Assembly (NCBI GenBank): GCA_002077065.1 | Contig: NAJO01000064.1 | Span: 110,351 to 174,350 of the forward strand | Source of the DNA: Cryoendolithus antarcticus | Lineage: Eukaryota; Ascomycota; Dothideomycetes; Cladosporiales; Cladosporiaceae | DNA length: 64,000 nucleotides | Reading direction: 5' to 3' | Part shown: positions 43,320-52,730 of the stretch, piece by piece | Numbering within the stretch: the first letter of the stretch is position 1 | Layout: every line of letters starts with the position of its first letter | Notes under the pieces: model-generated | What the model was told of the DNA's origin: nothing | Seen by the model: the letters and a program-made list of their open reading frames with translations, nothing else | Database searches by the model: none | Translations under genes and position numbers: made by a program

Positions 43320-44113
43320 CTAGATCGCCCACGGCACATCAGCATAGTTGACGTCCCTGTACGGATACCCTCCAAGCCGCATCCCCATCTCGACCAAGCT
43401 GCCCTCGCCACCACCCCAAGTCTCAAGCGCGAACGCCTTGGTCATATCAGTGCCGTTTAGCAACGCGCCGCTAGTCCAGATCTTGCCATCGTGCGCATAG
43501 CGCTTGGTCACCCAGTCGACCTCCGGATTCATCTGGCGCATCATCTCGACCATCGGGCGTGGAGCCGTAGCCGTCTTGCCTTTCAAGATACCAGCCTGCA
43601 GTGCAGCCAAGCAGCCGCCGCAGATGAACAACAAGGCATGGCTCTCGACGTTGCACTTCTGGATGAATTTGATTTCGCCCTCGCTCAGCTTGTAGTGCAT
43701 TTCATGGGCACCCATGAGGAGGACGTCCAGTGGTGGGCAGTTGTCGATGGTGTGCTGGTGAGCGTCAGTATGCACACCCACGCAGGTGAGAAACGAAGGC
43801 CGCACCGTTGGCTTAATAATTGTTCCCGCGGTCAGCTTCGCTTCTTGCCCATGCTCGGTCACCCAATGGAAGTCCACGTCAATCGCCTGCTCCTTGATGC
43901 TCGACGGCAGCAGGAAGTCCGGGATAGTCTTCGTGAACTCCTTCGACATGCCGGAGAAGATGTCGAGTGGTGCGACGTCGAGAATCTCCGTCACCCTAGG
44001 TATGCGTCAGTACTGAAACGGATCGTGGACCAATGTTCGACCTACGAATTGGTAAGCAGGACACCGACCCGCAGTGGGCGATCGAGCTTGGTAATGTCAA
44101 CCGTGCTGGCCAT
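43320..44113 (-). CDS. DJ-1/PfpI family protein
   Basis: A class-I glutamine-amidotransferase-like (DJ-1/PfpI) protein. Exons 44113-44046 and 43995-43320 with a 50-nt intron give 247 aa, starting MASTVDITKLDRPLRVGVLL. The join yields TNSVTEILDVAPLDIFSGM, the standard first strand-helix of this fungal subgroup. The nucleophile elbow is in ALLFICGGCLAALQAGILKG, with the Cys of ICGG in the expected place. An upstream in-frame ATG (44323) would add a hydrophobic leader; I prefer the shorter start because it matches cytosolic homologues. Function in fungi varies (chaperone, glyoxalase or ligand-binding roles) and cannot be chosen here. Confidence 0.88.
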
Positions 44114-44626
44114 GGTGTGCGGGAAGATCTTCGAACTAAGGTCGGGTGTCATGATAGGCTGATCAGTATTGAGAAAACTGGCTTGAGACTCGATATGTGA
44201 CCTTGCCCACGGAGCGATCTTCAACAGTTTTAGGAGTCCGCAAAACATGCTCACGCCAATGCTTACCAGGCAACAGGATAAGACTACCGGCGCTCGTTTT
44301 GGGCGGCTCCACTGCTGAACCATGGTAACGAAGCCCCATTGAGTGTGAGGAGTGTTCTGGTCGATACGAGGATGCGCAGAATCTGGTCACGTGTCACGGC
44401 GCGGGATTTCAAAATTCCTCCGGGGTCACGGAGCGATGCCAACTCTACGCGGGCAATCACATACGCCTCCATCGACGGCTCCGCGATATGACCTGGTAGT
44501 GTTACAAGGTCCACTGCTGCCGAGATACTACGGCGTTGCGAAAGAATACACGACATTAGTAGCCCCGCAGCGGTGTTGACACGAGCTCAGGGTGAGCGTC
44601 ACCCTCGATTGAACGATTCGTTGCCA
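44114..44626. other. Intergenic, no gene seen
   Basis: 513 bp between the DJ-1-like gene and the GST gene, both on the minus strand. It contains a possible longer N-terminal extension of the DJ-1-like ORF (to 44323) and the presumed promoter. Confidence 0.4.
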
Positions 44627-45423
44627 TTATACATCGTCCCTCGCCATCCACTGCTGGCTAGCCTCCAATAGTAGCTTGAGTGGCTGCGGATCGGCCTTTA
44701 TCATCTCCTCCAGCACCCCAAGCCGCTCCCAGAATTTCATCCACCCAACAATCATCACATCTGCATAGCTCACACTCCCGCTCAACACGAATGGTCCTTC
44801 TCCATTCTCTCTCAGCACCTTACCAAGCTCACGTATGTGATGCTGCACAGCGTCAAGCATATGCTCACGCCCACGAGCTTGCATGTAAGCCTCACAGCTC
44901 TGTCCAAGCGTCTTCTTTCGATCCTCCAGGAAGTATGGCTTCGACGCATTGTTCAGGATGAGATCGGGAACGCCGTGTATGATTATCGCGTCCGCAGCTG
45001 CGTAGATACTAGAGAAGAGCTCGGAAACCCGAGGCAAGTAGGGTGAGTCCAGGTGTAGGTCGGGCGTTGGGTGCATTGCCTCCAGTCTCTCTACGAGTGC
45101 GGAGGATCCCATGATCATCTTACCGTCGGATAGTCGGATTGCGGGTAGGGTGTAGGGCCATGGCGAAGCTGTTTTATCGTTTGGTGCGACGCTTGCTGCT
45201 TGGAGCAGATGCGCGATGTCAAGGTATTCGACCCATACTGTTTCGTATTGGACCGTCTTGAAGTTTGGAACGGCGCGGACTGGACGATATTAGTCTTCGT
45301 ATAAAGTCATTGATCACATTACTCGGGCTGCAAGACGTTATCTCGCCATGTGTTTGGCGACCAAGCTCGATTTGGTGATCGAGATGGTATGTCGTAGAAT
45401 ATGATGATGACCGCGTTGTCCAT
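44627..45423 (-). CDS. Glutathione S-transferase-like, non-GT intron donor
   Basis: A cytosolic GST-fold protein. The C-terminal exon (45279-44627) holds the thioredoxin-like remainder (ETVWVEYLDIAHLL, MIMGSSALVERLEA) and an all-helical C-terminal domain (VLSGSVSYADVMIVGWMKFW, the N-capping block of the family). The N-terminal exon starts at 45423 and contains VIIIFYDIPSRSPNRAWSPN, the usual fungal GST start. The two exons keep phase only if exon 1 ends at 45342, giving 244 aa, and that makes the intron begin AT (ATAACG) rather than GT. The ordinary donor gtaatg at 45322 gives the wrong frame. So the gene either uses a rare AT-AG intron, carries a splice-site mutation, or contains a sequence error. 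Confidence 0.7.
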
Positions 45424-46313
45424 GTCAATAAATCACTTTGTGTAGATACCGCTTTGTGTAACAGATATTGATTCGCTACACGATGATTGCCAGACGACGG
45501 TCCGTCGAATTGTTGCGTTGTTCATCCGAGGCTTACAGTCGGTGCAATTCACGGCTTCCGTGCGCCCACTATGAAGCTCTCAAGGCAGGGCTTCAAGCAG
45601 TGAGAGAGCAAATCCGCAATCAAGCGAAAGCCTGGACGATCATGTATGATGCTACAACTCCCTCTACAGGTGTCAGAGGCCGTCTTCACCAACGAGCTAC
45701 CTCAACTCCGCTGGTACATAAAGATTTGACTTGGAATTGGCAACACTATGGTAGCTGCACTCGTCTGTAATTCATGTAGACAGAGCGATACTCGACACGT
45801 TTCGGTAGCTTGGAAAGATCTTTGATACCAAGGCGACTCGATGATAGGAGCAGATATGATACTCGCTTATGTCGCGCCTGGTCGTACATTCGGTCTCTCC
45901 GTCTCGTGGCTTACCAGCGCGTCGTCTACGTCTCGTCGTTATCGCGCTCAGGCATGACTGGGTCGATGACACACTCCCACAACGCGACTGGTCGCACATT
46001 CGTCACTATCGTCTCGTGTTATACCAGCGCATCGCTCACGTCTCATCGCGATGGCGCCAATACATCACTGTGCCGAAGAAAATTCAATGCCTCCTGTAAT
46101 GAAGGCGACAAGCGGCCTGTCATCATCTGCTGCGGCCGCAGCCTGCGTATTCAGCTTCTTCAGGATGGCTATCATGGTCTTGTCGATCGCAGCCAGCTTA
46201 CCAGTCACCGCGCTATTCGCACTGCCCAAGAAGGGCTGTTCACTTGATCGGGCAGTCTGGGCGTAGTGAAAGGCAGAAAACCTGTCAATGTCGGCATCTG
46301 CAGCCGTGAAGAT
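45424..46313. other. Intergenic with imperfect direct repeat
   Basis: About 0.9 kb with no supported gene. It carries two copies of a segment of about 74 bp, 110 bp apart (listed separately), and several short chance ORFs. Confidence 0.45.
45873..46056. repeat. Imperfect direct repeat, about 74 bp, 110-bp period
   Basis: Copy 1 starts gcgcctggtcgtacattcgg (45875) and copy 2 starts gcgactggtcgcacattcgt (45985). Similarity continues through taccagcgc and cacgtctc/tacgtctc to about 45946 and 46056. Both copies stay open in the same frames, so this may be a decayed coding tandem repeat. Confidence 0.6.
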
Positions 46314-47057
46314 CTACTCGGGCTCCTCTTGGCGCTTGTTGTGCACTAGGAGCCAATTGCGCAGCAAGCCCTCGTACACAGCGTCGGATTTGTCTTTGGG
46401 CGTTGTGCCCGAATCGTTGTATTTCGCCTGGCCGCTAGACCTCGACGACATGTTCAGCAGAGTGGGCATGGTTGTGATGTCGTCGTTGACATCGAGCGGC
46501 GCTTCATAGTGCGGCATAGCGCGTGATCCAAAGAATCTCGCGGAGTGGATCGCATCCTCGCCACCCCTCACAAAGTTAGCATTGATACGGCAGCGGGTCT
46601 TGGCTGGAGTCGCTGCTGTTCCGCTCGTAGTGCGCTGTGCTGGGATCAAGCTGAACATTTCACCGCCAAGCGGGCGCCAGACTATGCGCAGCCTGAACAC
46701 CAACTCGTACGGTGTGATGCCGCGAGCCTCAACGGCTTCCAGCACTGCCTTCGTTACTGCCTTGGACGTGATCCACATGAATCTTGCAGACTGGTCAGCG
46801 TCTCGGATCAAGTCTTGTGGAAGCAAGCGATGCAAGATCAAGACCAAGTCTGTGCACTCCAGCAAAGATAGAAGGGTATCAAGAGCAGTGGAGGCGGGTG
46901 TAGCACCGGTATGCTCCGCAGGTATAACGGGCTGCTTCTTCCGTGCGCGCCTGGAGGGTGGAGATTGGTGCGGCGAATTAGCGCCGTCATTAGACTCATT
47001 CTCTGCACGCGCGGTGTCCTCGTTATTCGCTTCGACATGCGTAGTATATACCGAATC
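46314..47057 (-). CDS. Hypothetical protein, start not resolved
   Basis: An open frame of 248 codons with good coding character but no usable ATG in its N-terminal half. The first about 60 residues are acidic and Pro/Ser/Arg rich with an NLS-like RRARKKQ. Then comes a helical, weakly F-box-like segment (LLECTDLVLILHRLLPQDLI followed by SARFMWITSKAVTKAVLEAV). The C-terminal half is mixed, ending in ELLRNWLLVH-like sequence. A stop lies just 5' of 47057, so the true start must come from an upstream exon (an acceptor tttag sits at about 47056) or the gene is broken. No family assigned. Confidence 0.4.
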   Translation of the reverse strand, partial: DSVYTTHVEANNEDTARAENESNDGANSPHQSPPSRRARKKQPVIPAEHTGATPASTALDTLLSLLECTDLVLILHRLLPQDLIRDADQSARFMWITSKAVTKAVLEAVEARGITPYELVFRLRIVWRPLGGEMFSLIPAQRTTSGTAATPAKTRCRINANFVRGGEDAIHSARFFGSRAMPHYEAPLDVNDDITTMPTLLNMSSRSSGQAKYNDSGTTPKDKSDAVYEGLLRNWLLVHNKRQEEPE

Positions 47058-47658
47058 CTAAATCTAAATTAGCACATTTGAGACGTAAAGAGGTGCAGTG
47101 GCGTCTCGTCGTATGCCACGCTCAGAAGTGCATGTAGCAGCATTATCAAGTAGCTGATTGTGAACGAAGACAATGGGATGGAGCAGCTGTGAAGCAATTC
47201 TCCTCTTGTTCTGACTTCTGGAACATGCTGCCTATTTCGACATTATGCCCATCGCCAGACAGCTGCGCTCCTGCGAGATGCGATTCATGGTCCTCGAACT
47301 TAGAGCTGTGCACTCACCTGCTCATCTGACCGTCATATTCACCATCGTGATATATCGCTCGTCAAATGCTGCCGGCTGGACAGATCGCGCGTGACTCTAT
47401 GCACAGACTACCAAACATGGTCTTCTGTTAGGTTCGCTTTACTTAGTGTTTGCTCATTCGTGGACAACTGAGCCAAGCTGCTGCTCATTCCAGTAATCCC
47501 ATACTGACCAGCATCCTCGATCAGTAGTGGTGATTCCCTTTGTCACCTGCCAGCAGCTCACTCCAAAGCCTACCACTGGCTGCTAGCTGAGTACTCGGTG
47601 TCGCAGGGCACATCAGCTGAACGCCGGACCAGTCCGCCTGCTCATCGATAGCCATCGC

Positions 47659-49711
47659 CTACGACATCCATACGCCTGTTGCGGGACATCCTCTTCGCGT
47701 GGCAGACATCGGCCTCGTATTGGCGGCGGTAGCTGTGCGGATACCTGCGAGATTTTTACTGAGGTCGAGATGCGCTCGCTCGATCTCAGCCATAACGCTG
47801 CACGACTCCCGTGCATCAACATACGATGCCCGAGCGCTTTCGAGAATCAACGGGAGGACATGGTACAGCGTCTCGGATATCCCGGAAGATACTCCATCAT
47901 TTGTCTTTGCCTGCTCCAACCGAGTAGCCGATCGCTCAAGGTAGATCGCAAGATCAAGCGTGTTCCGCGAAAGCTGAACATCCCAACCAGCGATCTCCCT
48001 CGGTCCCACTGAGAGCTTGTAAAGCACGAAGAAAGCGAGAATCAGCCGCCCTATTTCTTCGCAAGGCATTTTGTTGTAGCAAGCGACATCGACAGCAAGA
48101 AACCAGTCTAGGTAGCACTTGATCTGATCGACACAACCTACCAAGTTAGCTAGAAGCGCGCTAGAACCGCTCACCCCAAGGTCAACGACCGGGCAGCTCC
48201 GAGCAAGGCTGAAGTGGAACAAGAGACCCATTTCATAGATCCAGATCTTCGCGGCGTGATACTTGCCAGCGAAATTGCCTGTGTCTCTATGAGTATGCTC
48301 CCTACAGAGAGTGGGAGGATCGCACCTTTGAGCCAGGTTGTTTCTGCAATACGTGATTTCCAGGCATCGAGCTCCGTCACAAATCGCTTCGCATGAACGT
48401 GGAGTCTGGTGATGCCCTCCCTCGCCTCGTCAAGCGCGTAGATTTTGTGGACGGGTTCGAGTAGAGACTCGTACTGAAGCAAAGGCAGTAGCATGATGTC
48501 CGTCTCATTCTGTGGCTCTCTCGCTAATGTGAGTGCTTGATCGAGCATGTATTGGCTAATCAGAAGCGTGTTTGGCTTGCACATCGAGCCTGTCATACTG
48601 CTCCCACAGTCAGCATCAAGCATTGATGATACGCCATTATAGACTCACAGAGCAGACAGATAGGCGCAACCAAGAGAAGCACGCACTGCTTCTGTCGATG
48701 TCTCGTGTACAGTGCCGTCGTGGAGTCGCTGCCCGTGGCTGATGTCCACACGCTTACCGCGTAGTTTACGAGGCTCATCGTCCAGGCCTAGATCCACAGC
48801 TAGGCTGATGGCAATCTGCAGCAATTTATAGCCTTGTTGGCTTCGCGGCACGATGTGATAGTGAGACCTGTGATAATTTTAGCCTCGTTGCTGACAGCCA
48901 GTCGCCCTCACTTACCAAGCCAGATAAACGAGTAGGCTCTGGAGTAAGTCGAGACTTGTCTCGCCATCGACAACAACTTGATGAGCGACAGCCTTCTGCA
49001 AATTTTTGGCTAGCTGCTGCTGAGCATGCGGATGATCCACTGCGGCCGTGGCAAGTGCTGCCAACAGGAGGAAGCTGTGCGTCTCCTGCATCGAATTTAC
49101 AGTCCATGTGGATCCGATGATAATGAAGGGAAAGTGATGCTGCATGGTTCTGAAACGATCGAGAAGGTGATTGGCAAGATCCACGTCGAGGCCGTGGGTT
49201 CCAAGAGTCTGCGATGAGACGCCAGTGGTGTCAGAGGGTCTGGATCGCTGCTCCACACTGGGCAATGCGCATCCACCATTACCGCCGTCTGATAGTACCG
49301 GATCGTGAGGGATCTCTGAGGCGCTTGAGGCGGACGCGGCCGGCGTTGGTAGGTCATGCACATTGCGCATGTGCGAAGTGGTTCTGCTCCGCACGAGCTG
49401 GTCCAGAACGGAATCTATTCGAGATTGTATATCGCGCAGACGGCTTCGACAAGATCAGCATGACCTAGAGACATCGAGATGCAATGGAGCTGACTCACAG
49501 TCGCTTCACAGGTGGCGACTCCTCGGATCGATCACGCCTTCGCTTACTGACTGACACGCACTCATGCCCTGACTTTAGGCATCTGGTAAGTTGAGATCAG
49601 CCGTCAGATGCTCATCGTGGTGTTCAGATCGCTTGCATACTTCGTGCAGCTCGGATCGGGCGGGCAAGGCAAGCATTTGACCTTGAGATATCGGCATTGC
49701 TCGCAGGCCAT
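47659..49711 (-). CDS. Zn2Cys6 fungal transcription factor, six exons
   Basis: A fungal-specific nuclear transcription factor, 597 aa in my model. Exons: 49711-49641, 49582-49499, 49443-48916, 48867-48649, 48597-48326, 48278-47659; all introns GT-AG, 46-58 nt, all phases consistent. The first 30 residues are the binuclear zinc cluster: MACEQCRYLKVKCLPCPPDP, then SCTK, then CLKSGHEC. The first intron interrupts the cluster, and only splicing supplies the fifth and sixth cysteines. A basic linker follows (SKRRRDRSEESPPVKRL), then a short coiled coil (RLRDIQSRIDSVLDQL). The middle region is the usual fungal TF domain (YKLLQIAISLAVDLGLDDEP, AKIWIYEMGLLFHF). Divergent from the molybdopterin synthase gene; targets unknown. 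The last short intron (48279-48325) is the least certain. Confidence 0.85.
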
Positions 49712-50164
49712 CACATTCGCAGACTCGTATACACCGTTGGAAAGAAGCCCGAGCACGATTCATGGAACTCAATCCAGGACAGCGCGATACATGCCCCTTG
49801 AAAGAGCTCAGGCCGCAGCTTTCTAGCTGCTGACAAGCGAGCCTTTCTTTTAGAAAGCGGCGGGCTGTGGACGTCCGAATTGTGCCTCAGTTGCGAGGAT
49901 GCCCCTTTAGTTTCCGAGAGTGGACATCGAGGGCATGATGGCACTTCCTGGGAGTCGCTAGAGATCGCGTCTGATCCATATGCGCCAGATGCAACGTGAA
50001 TGACTTCGTCTCGAATGAGTCCTGATACCGCGTGACTAAGCTCGACGACCCCCACCAAATCCCCACCAACACGTAGTCGTACCTTCCAATATTCGCTCTT
50101 TCTCCGTACCAAGTGGAAACCCTATCGCAACGGAAGAGTGTAGACAAGCAGACCCATTGATGCC
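49712..50164. promoter_or_regulatory. Divergent promoter region TF / molybdopterin synthase
   Basis: 453 bp shared upstream region. No specific binding site can be assigned by eye; short chance ORFs only. Confidence 0.4.
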
Positions 50165-50803
50165 ATGGCCAGTTCCTACCCTACCACAGCCCAGTTCCCC
50201 GGCGTGCAAGCCCTGACCGAACCCAATATTCACGTCGCCCTGACTTATGCCCCACTCTCCTCGCAGTCGACTCTCGACCTCGTGAAATCGCCTTCAGCAG
50301 GCGCCATAGTCTTGTTCGCAGGTAAGTCATTCTCACTACTTCATTGGCCATTCCAGGGTAGATCTGACAACCAACAGAAAGCTAAGTATCCTTCTCCATT
50401 TTCCGTAGGCACGACTCGGGCGACTTTCCTCGATCGACCCATCACGCATCTCGCTTACTCTGCTTACGTCCCTCTTGCACTGCGCACTCTTCATTCTGTC
50501 GCTCGCGCGACCAAGACTGCCCACAGCCTAATTGCAATCGCCATCACGCATCGTCTGGGTGTAGTGCCGATTGGGGAGGAGTCGGTGCTGATTGCTGTCA
50601 GCTCGCCACATCGCAAGGCTGCTTGGCTGGCCGGAGAGGAGTGTCTGGAGAAGGTCAAGGAGAGGGTGGAGATCTGGAAAGAGGAGTGGTTTGAGGACGG
50701 AGGAGTCTGGAGGGCAAACAGAGATGGAGTCGCTGGTGTGAAAGTTGTGGACACGCAGGAGAAGACGAGTGAAGAGATGGTGGGAGAAAGAGCCGTGAAG
50801 TGA
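50165..50803 (+). CDS. cnxH: Molybdopterin synthase catalytic subunit (MoaE/cnxH)
   Basis: Large subunit of molybdopterin synthase, which adds the dithiolene sulfurs to precursor Z during molybdenum-cofactor synthesis in the cytosol. Exons 50165-50321 and 50409-50803 with an 87-nt intron, 183 aa. The join gives VLFAGTTRATFLDRPITHLA, the conserved MoaE start. Other family blocks: YSAYVPLALRTLHSVA, ITHRLGVVPIGEESVLIAVS and SPHRKAAWLAGEECLEKVKE, followed by WKEEWFEDG. The last two carry the basic residues of the active site and the conserved Lys-Glu segment. Length is normal. Only 60 bp separate it from the convergent ELP6 gene. Confidence 0.93.
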   Translation: MASSYPTTAQFPGVQALTEPNIHVALTYAPLSSQSTLDLVKSPSAGAIVLFAGKSFSLLHWPFQGRSDNQQKAKYPSPFSVGTTRATFLDRPITHLAYSAYVPLALRTLHSVARATKTAHSLIAIAITHRLGVVPIGEESVLIAVSSPHRKAAWLAGEECLEKVKERVEIWKEEWFEDGGVWRANRDGVAGVKVVDTQEKTSEEMVGERAVK

Positions 50804-50863
50804 TAGCACGAAGTCGTAAGCTTTCAATTCGAGGATCGGATAGAACGCAGGTCGGCCTGCCAA

Positions 50864-51727
50864 TCATTCCACAATCTTCACCGATCCGTCTCGCCCCACG
50901 AGATACCTCCACTGCCCTTCTCTCAGCGCCTCTACCGCTTGCTGTCTATCACTCTCACCATGCTCATCGTCATCCCACCTGCCTCCCTTCGTGACTCTCA
51001 GCACCCCACTCACGTCCCTCGCTGCTCCAGTGTCCAATTCTCTACAGCCCAAGACAAGCCGTGCGAGATGTACCTGCTGCATCGTGAAGCCAGCATGTGC
51101 TGTCTCCAGCGGTGTTGGTACGTGATCAGCATTCGAGGTAGCCGCACTCACATACGGAAGGTCCGAGGGAAGTGTGACAATACTGCTGTGCACGTGCTTA
51201 TCATCGCGCAGAACGAGCAGCATGCGATTGAGATCTGAAGCTGTTGTCTCTGGCGCGAGGGAGAAGAGCATTGTGGGCGTATCGAGGATCAGGAGAACTT
51301 TTCGATCGTGACCTGCCGAAGCTATGGCTTGAGAGATCGTTGTCTGCGTGCCTGCGAGAATGGAGCTATGGGGCGAATTGAGAGCATCGGAGAGGCAATC
51401 GATGGAAGTGAAGTTCGAAGATGAACGAGAAACGTCTATGCCCTACCTTTTCTCAGCGACTTACCATAACTCGGCTGCCTGTGCCTGTCAACATACTGTC
51501 GCACGCTGTATCTCGCCTCTCCAGAAACTTGCGTCATGTAGCCAGCTGACAAGCACTACGCTGACAGGAATTACATCTGATTGTAATGCTGCGCCGATGA
51601 GTCTTGCAGTGAGCCAGTTGCAGGTACAGCTTAGTGTGCTGGTGAGGAGAGTGAGAGTGTCCGCAGGGGGAACAGCGAGGTACGGTAGAAGTAGCGCTGG
51701 CGTACGGTTTCGGTGAGATGTGCTCAT
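50864..51727 (-). CDS. ELP6: Elongator complex protein 6 (ELP6)
   Basis: RecA-like-fold subunit of the Elp4-Elp5-Elp6 ring of Elongator, which modifies wobble uridines of tRNA. Exons 51727-51497 and 51442-50864 with a 54-nt phase-0 GTATGT-TAG intron, 269 aa. The join gives RGEIQRATGIDVSRSSSNF and then SIDCLSD, which fits the family order. N-terminal block SVVLVSWLHDASFWRGE; central block HDRKVLLILDTPTMLFSLAP; C-terminal block QQVHLARLVLGCRELDTGAA followed by RDVSGVLRVTKGG. All are Elp6 features. A stronger-looking donor (gtaagt at 51464) with the later acceptor gives a frame error, so that pairing is not used. Convergent with cnxH and divergent from MED12. Confidence 0.88.
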
Positions 51728-52730
51728 GTTCGAGGAGTTGTCGTGAGGTTCGGTGCCGTGGAATTCTCGATTCACTGTATTTTCGTCGAGCCTTGAAACC
51801 TGATGACGGGCGAAGCTCGAAGCGTGGGGTGAGGCGAGATAAGGCAGCGGGCCGGAGAGGGCGGATCATCCGATACCGAGCGGGCGAAACGTGGCCATGG
51901 ATGTGGGGTCGATGTCTGACATCTTGGAGTTGAGAGGGACCCCTTGGACGCAGATTACATCCAGGTGGACGTTCAAGGTATCGCGCCCGTAAACATAGCG
52001 TAAGTTCCACATAGGAAAGACCCGTCACTGGCGCTCGACAGGATGTGCAGCAGTTTCCGCCGCATCTAGTGCGCGCCTGCTCGTCAGAGTCCCGGCTAAT
52101 GACAATCGTGCTCATGGTTCTAGGCGTCCTCAGGCGTGCCGCAGCTGATGATCAAGAGGCGTGTACGTGAGGCAAAGGCATCTCATCCTGGGTTGGCTGT
52201 GGGTGCGCTGGCTGACCGGCTACACGACGTCAAAAGCAGCCCCCCGTCACGCACTCGGCTCAATGCTCAGCATCTCCTATCGTCAGCATCTATCACAACT
52301 TGTCCGACTGCTGGGGCGCATCGCCAAAATCGTAATCGCAGCGCTGTGAATGGCGCGGGTAATGATCCACGGAGCGTCGACCGTGCATCCGCGAGCATGT
52401 CATGTGTACACGCAGCCCCTGCCGTGATCCGATGGCTTGGGCAGCTTCCAGATTGCGTGCCGTCGCCCACGTCCTCGGCCACTTTCCGAAGTGTAACGCC
52501 GTGCATTGCATGCTGGAACGCTTGGTAACACTGTGTGACGTCCTGCTTGTGCGACGACACACTACCGTTCTCCTCCATTCACTACTGCCTGCTTCTCCTG
52601 ACAATGACTTCCACACAATTTCGTGCTCTTCACCGTGAGGTGATTGTCGTTCCCGCCAGGTGAATCGCCAAGGAGACTGCAGCAGTGGTCATGGTCCACT
52701 GCGCACAACCCGTGTGGCAGCAGCGGTGCC
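51728..52730. other. Intergenic, 5' region of ELP6 and MED12
   Basis: About 1 kb. It contains only chance ORFs. An ATG at about 52603 in another frame could belong to an unrecognised first exon of MED12. Confidence 0.4.

Noticed and set aside
51352..51464. Apparent frameshift in ELP6 when the gtaagt donor at 51464 is used
   Set aside because: The gtatgt donor at 51496 with the tag acceptor at 51443 joins the exons in phase 0 and restores the expected family text, so no lesion is needed.
52644..52730. MED12 start at 52644
   Set aside because: That codon is TTG; the first in-frame ATG is 52731. An upstream exon remains possible but is not shown.
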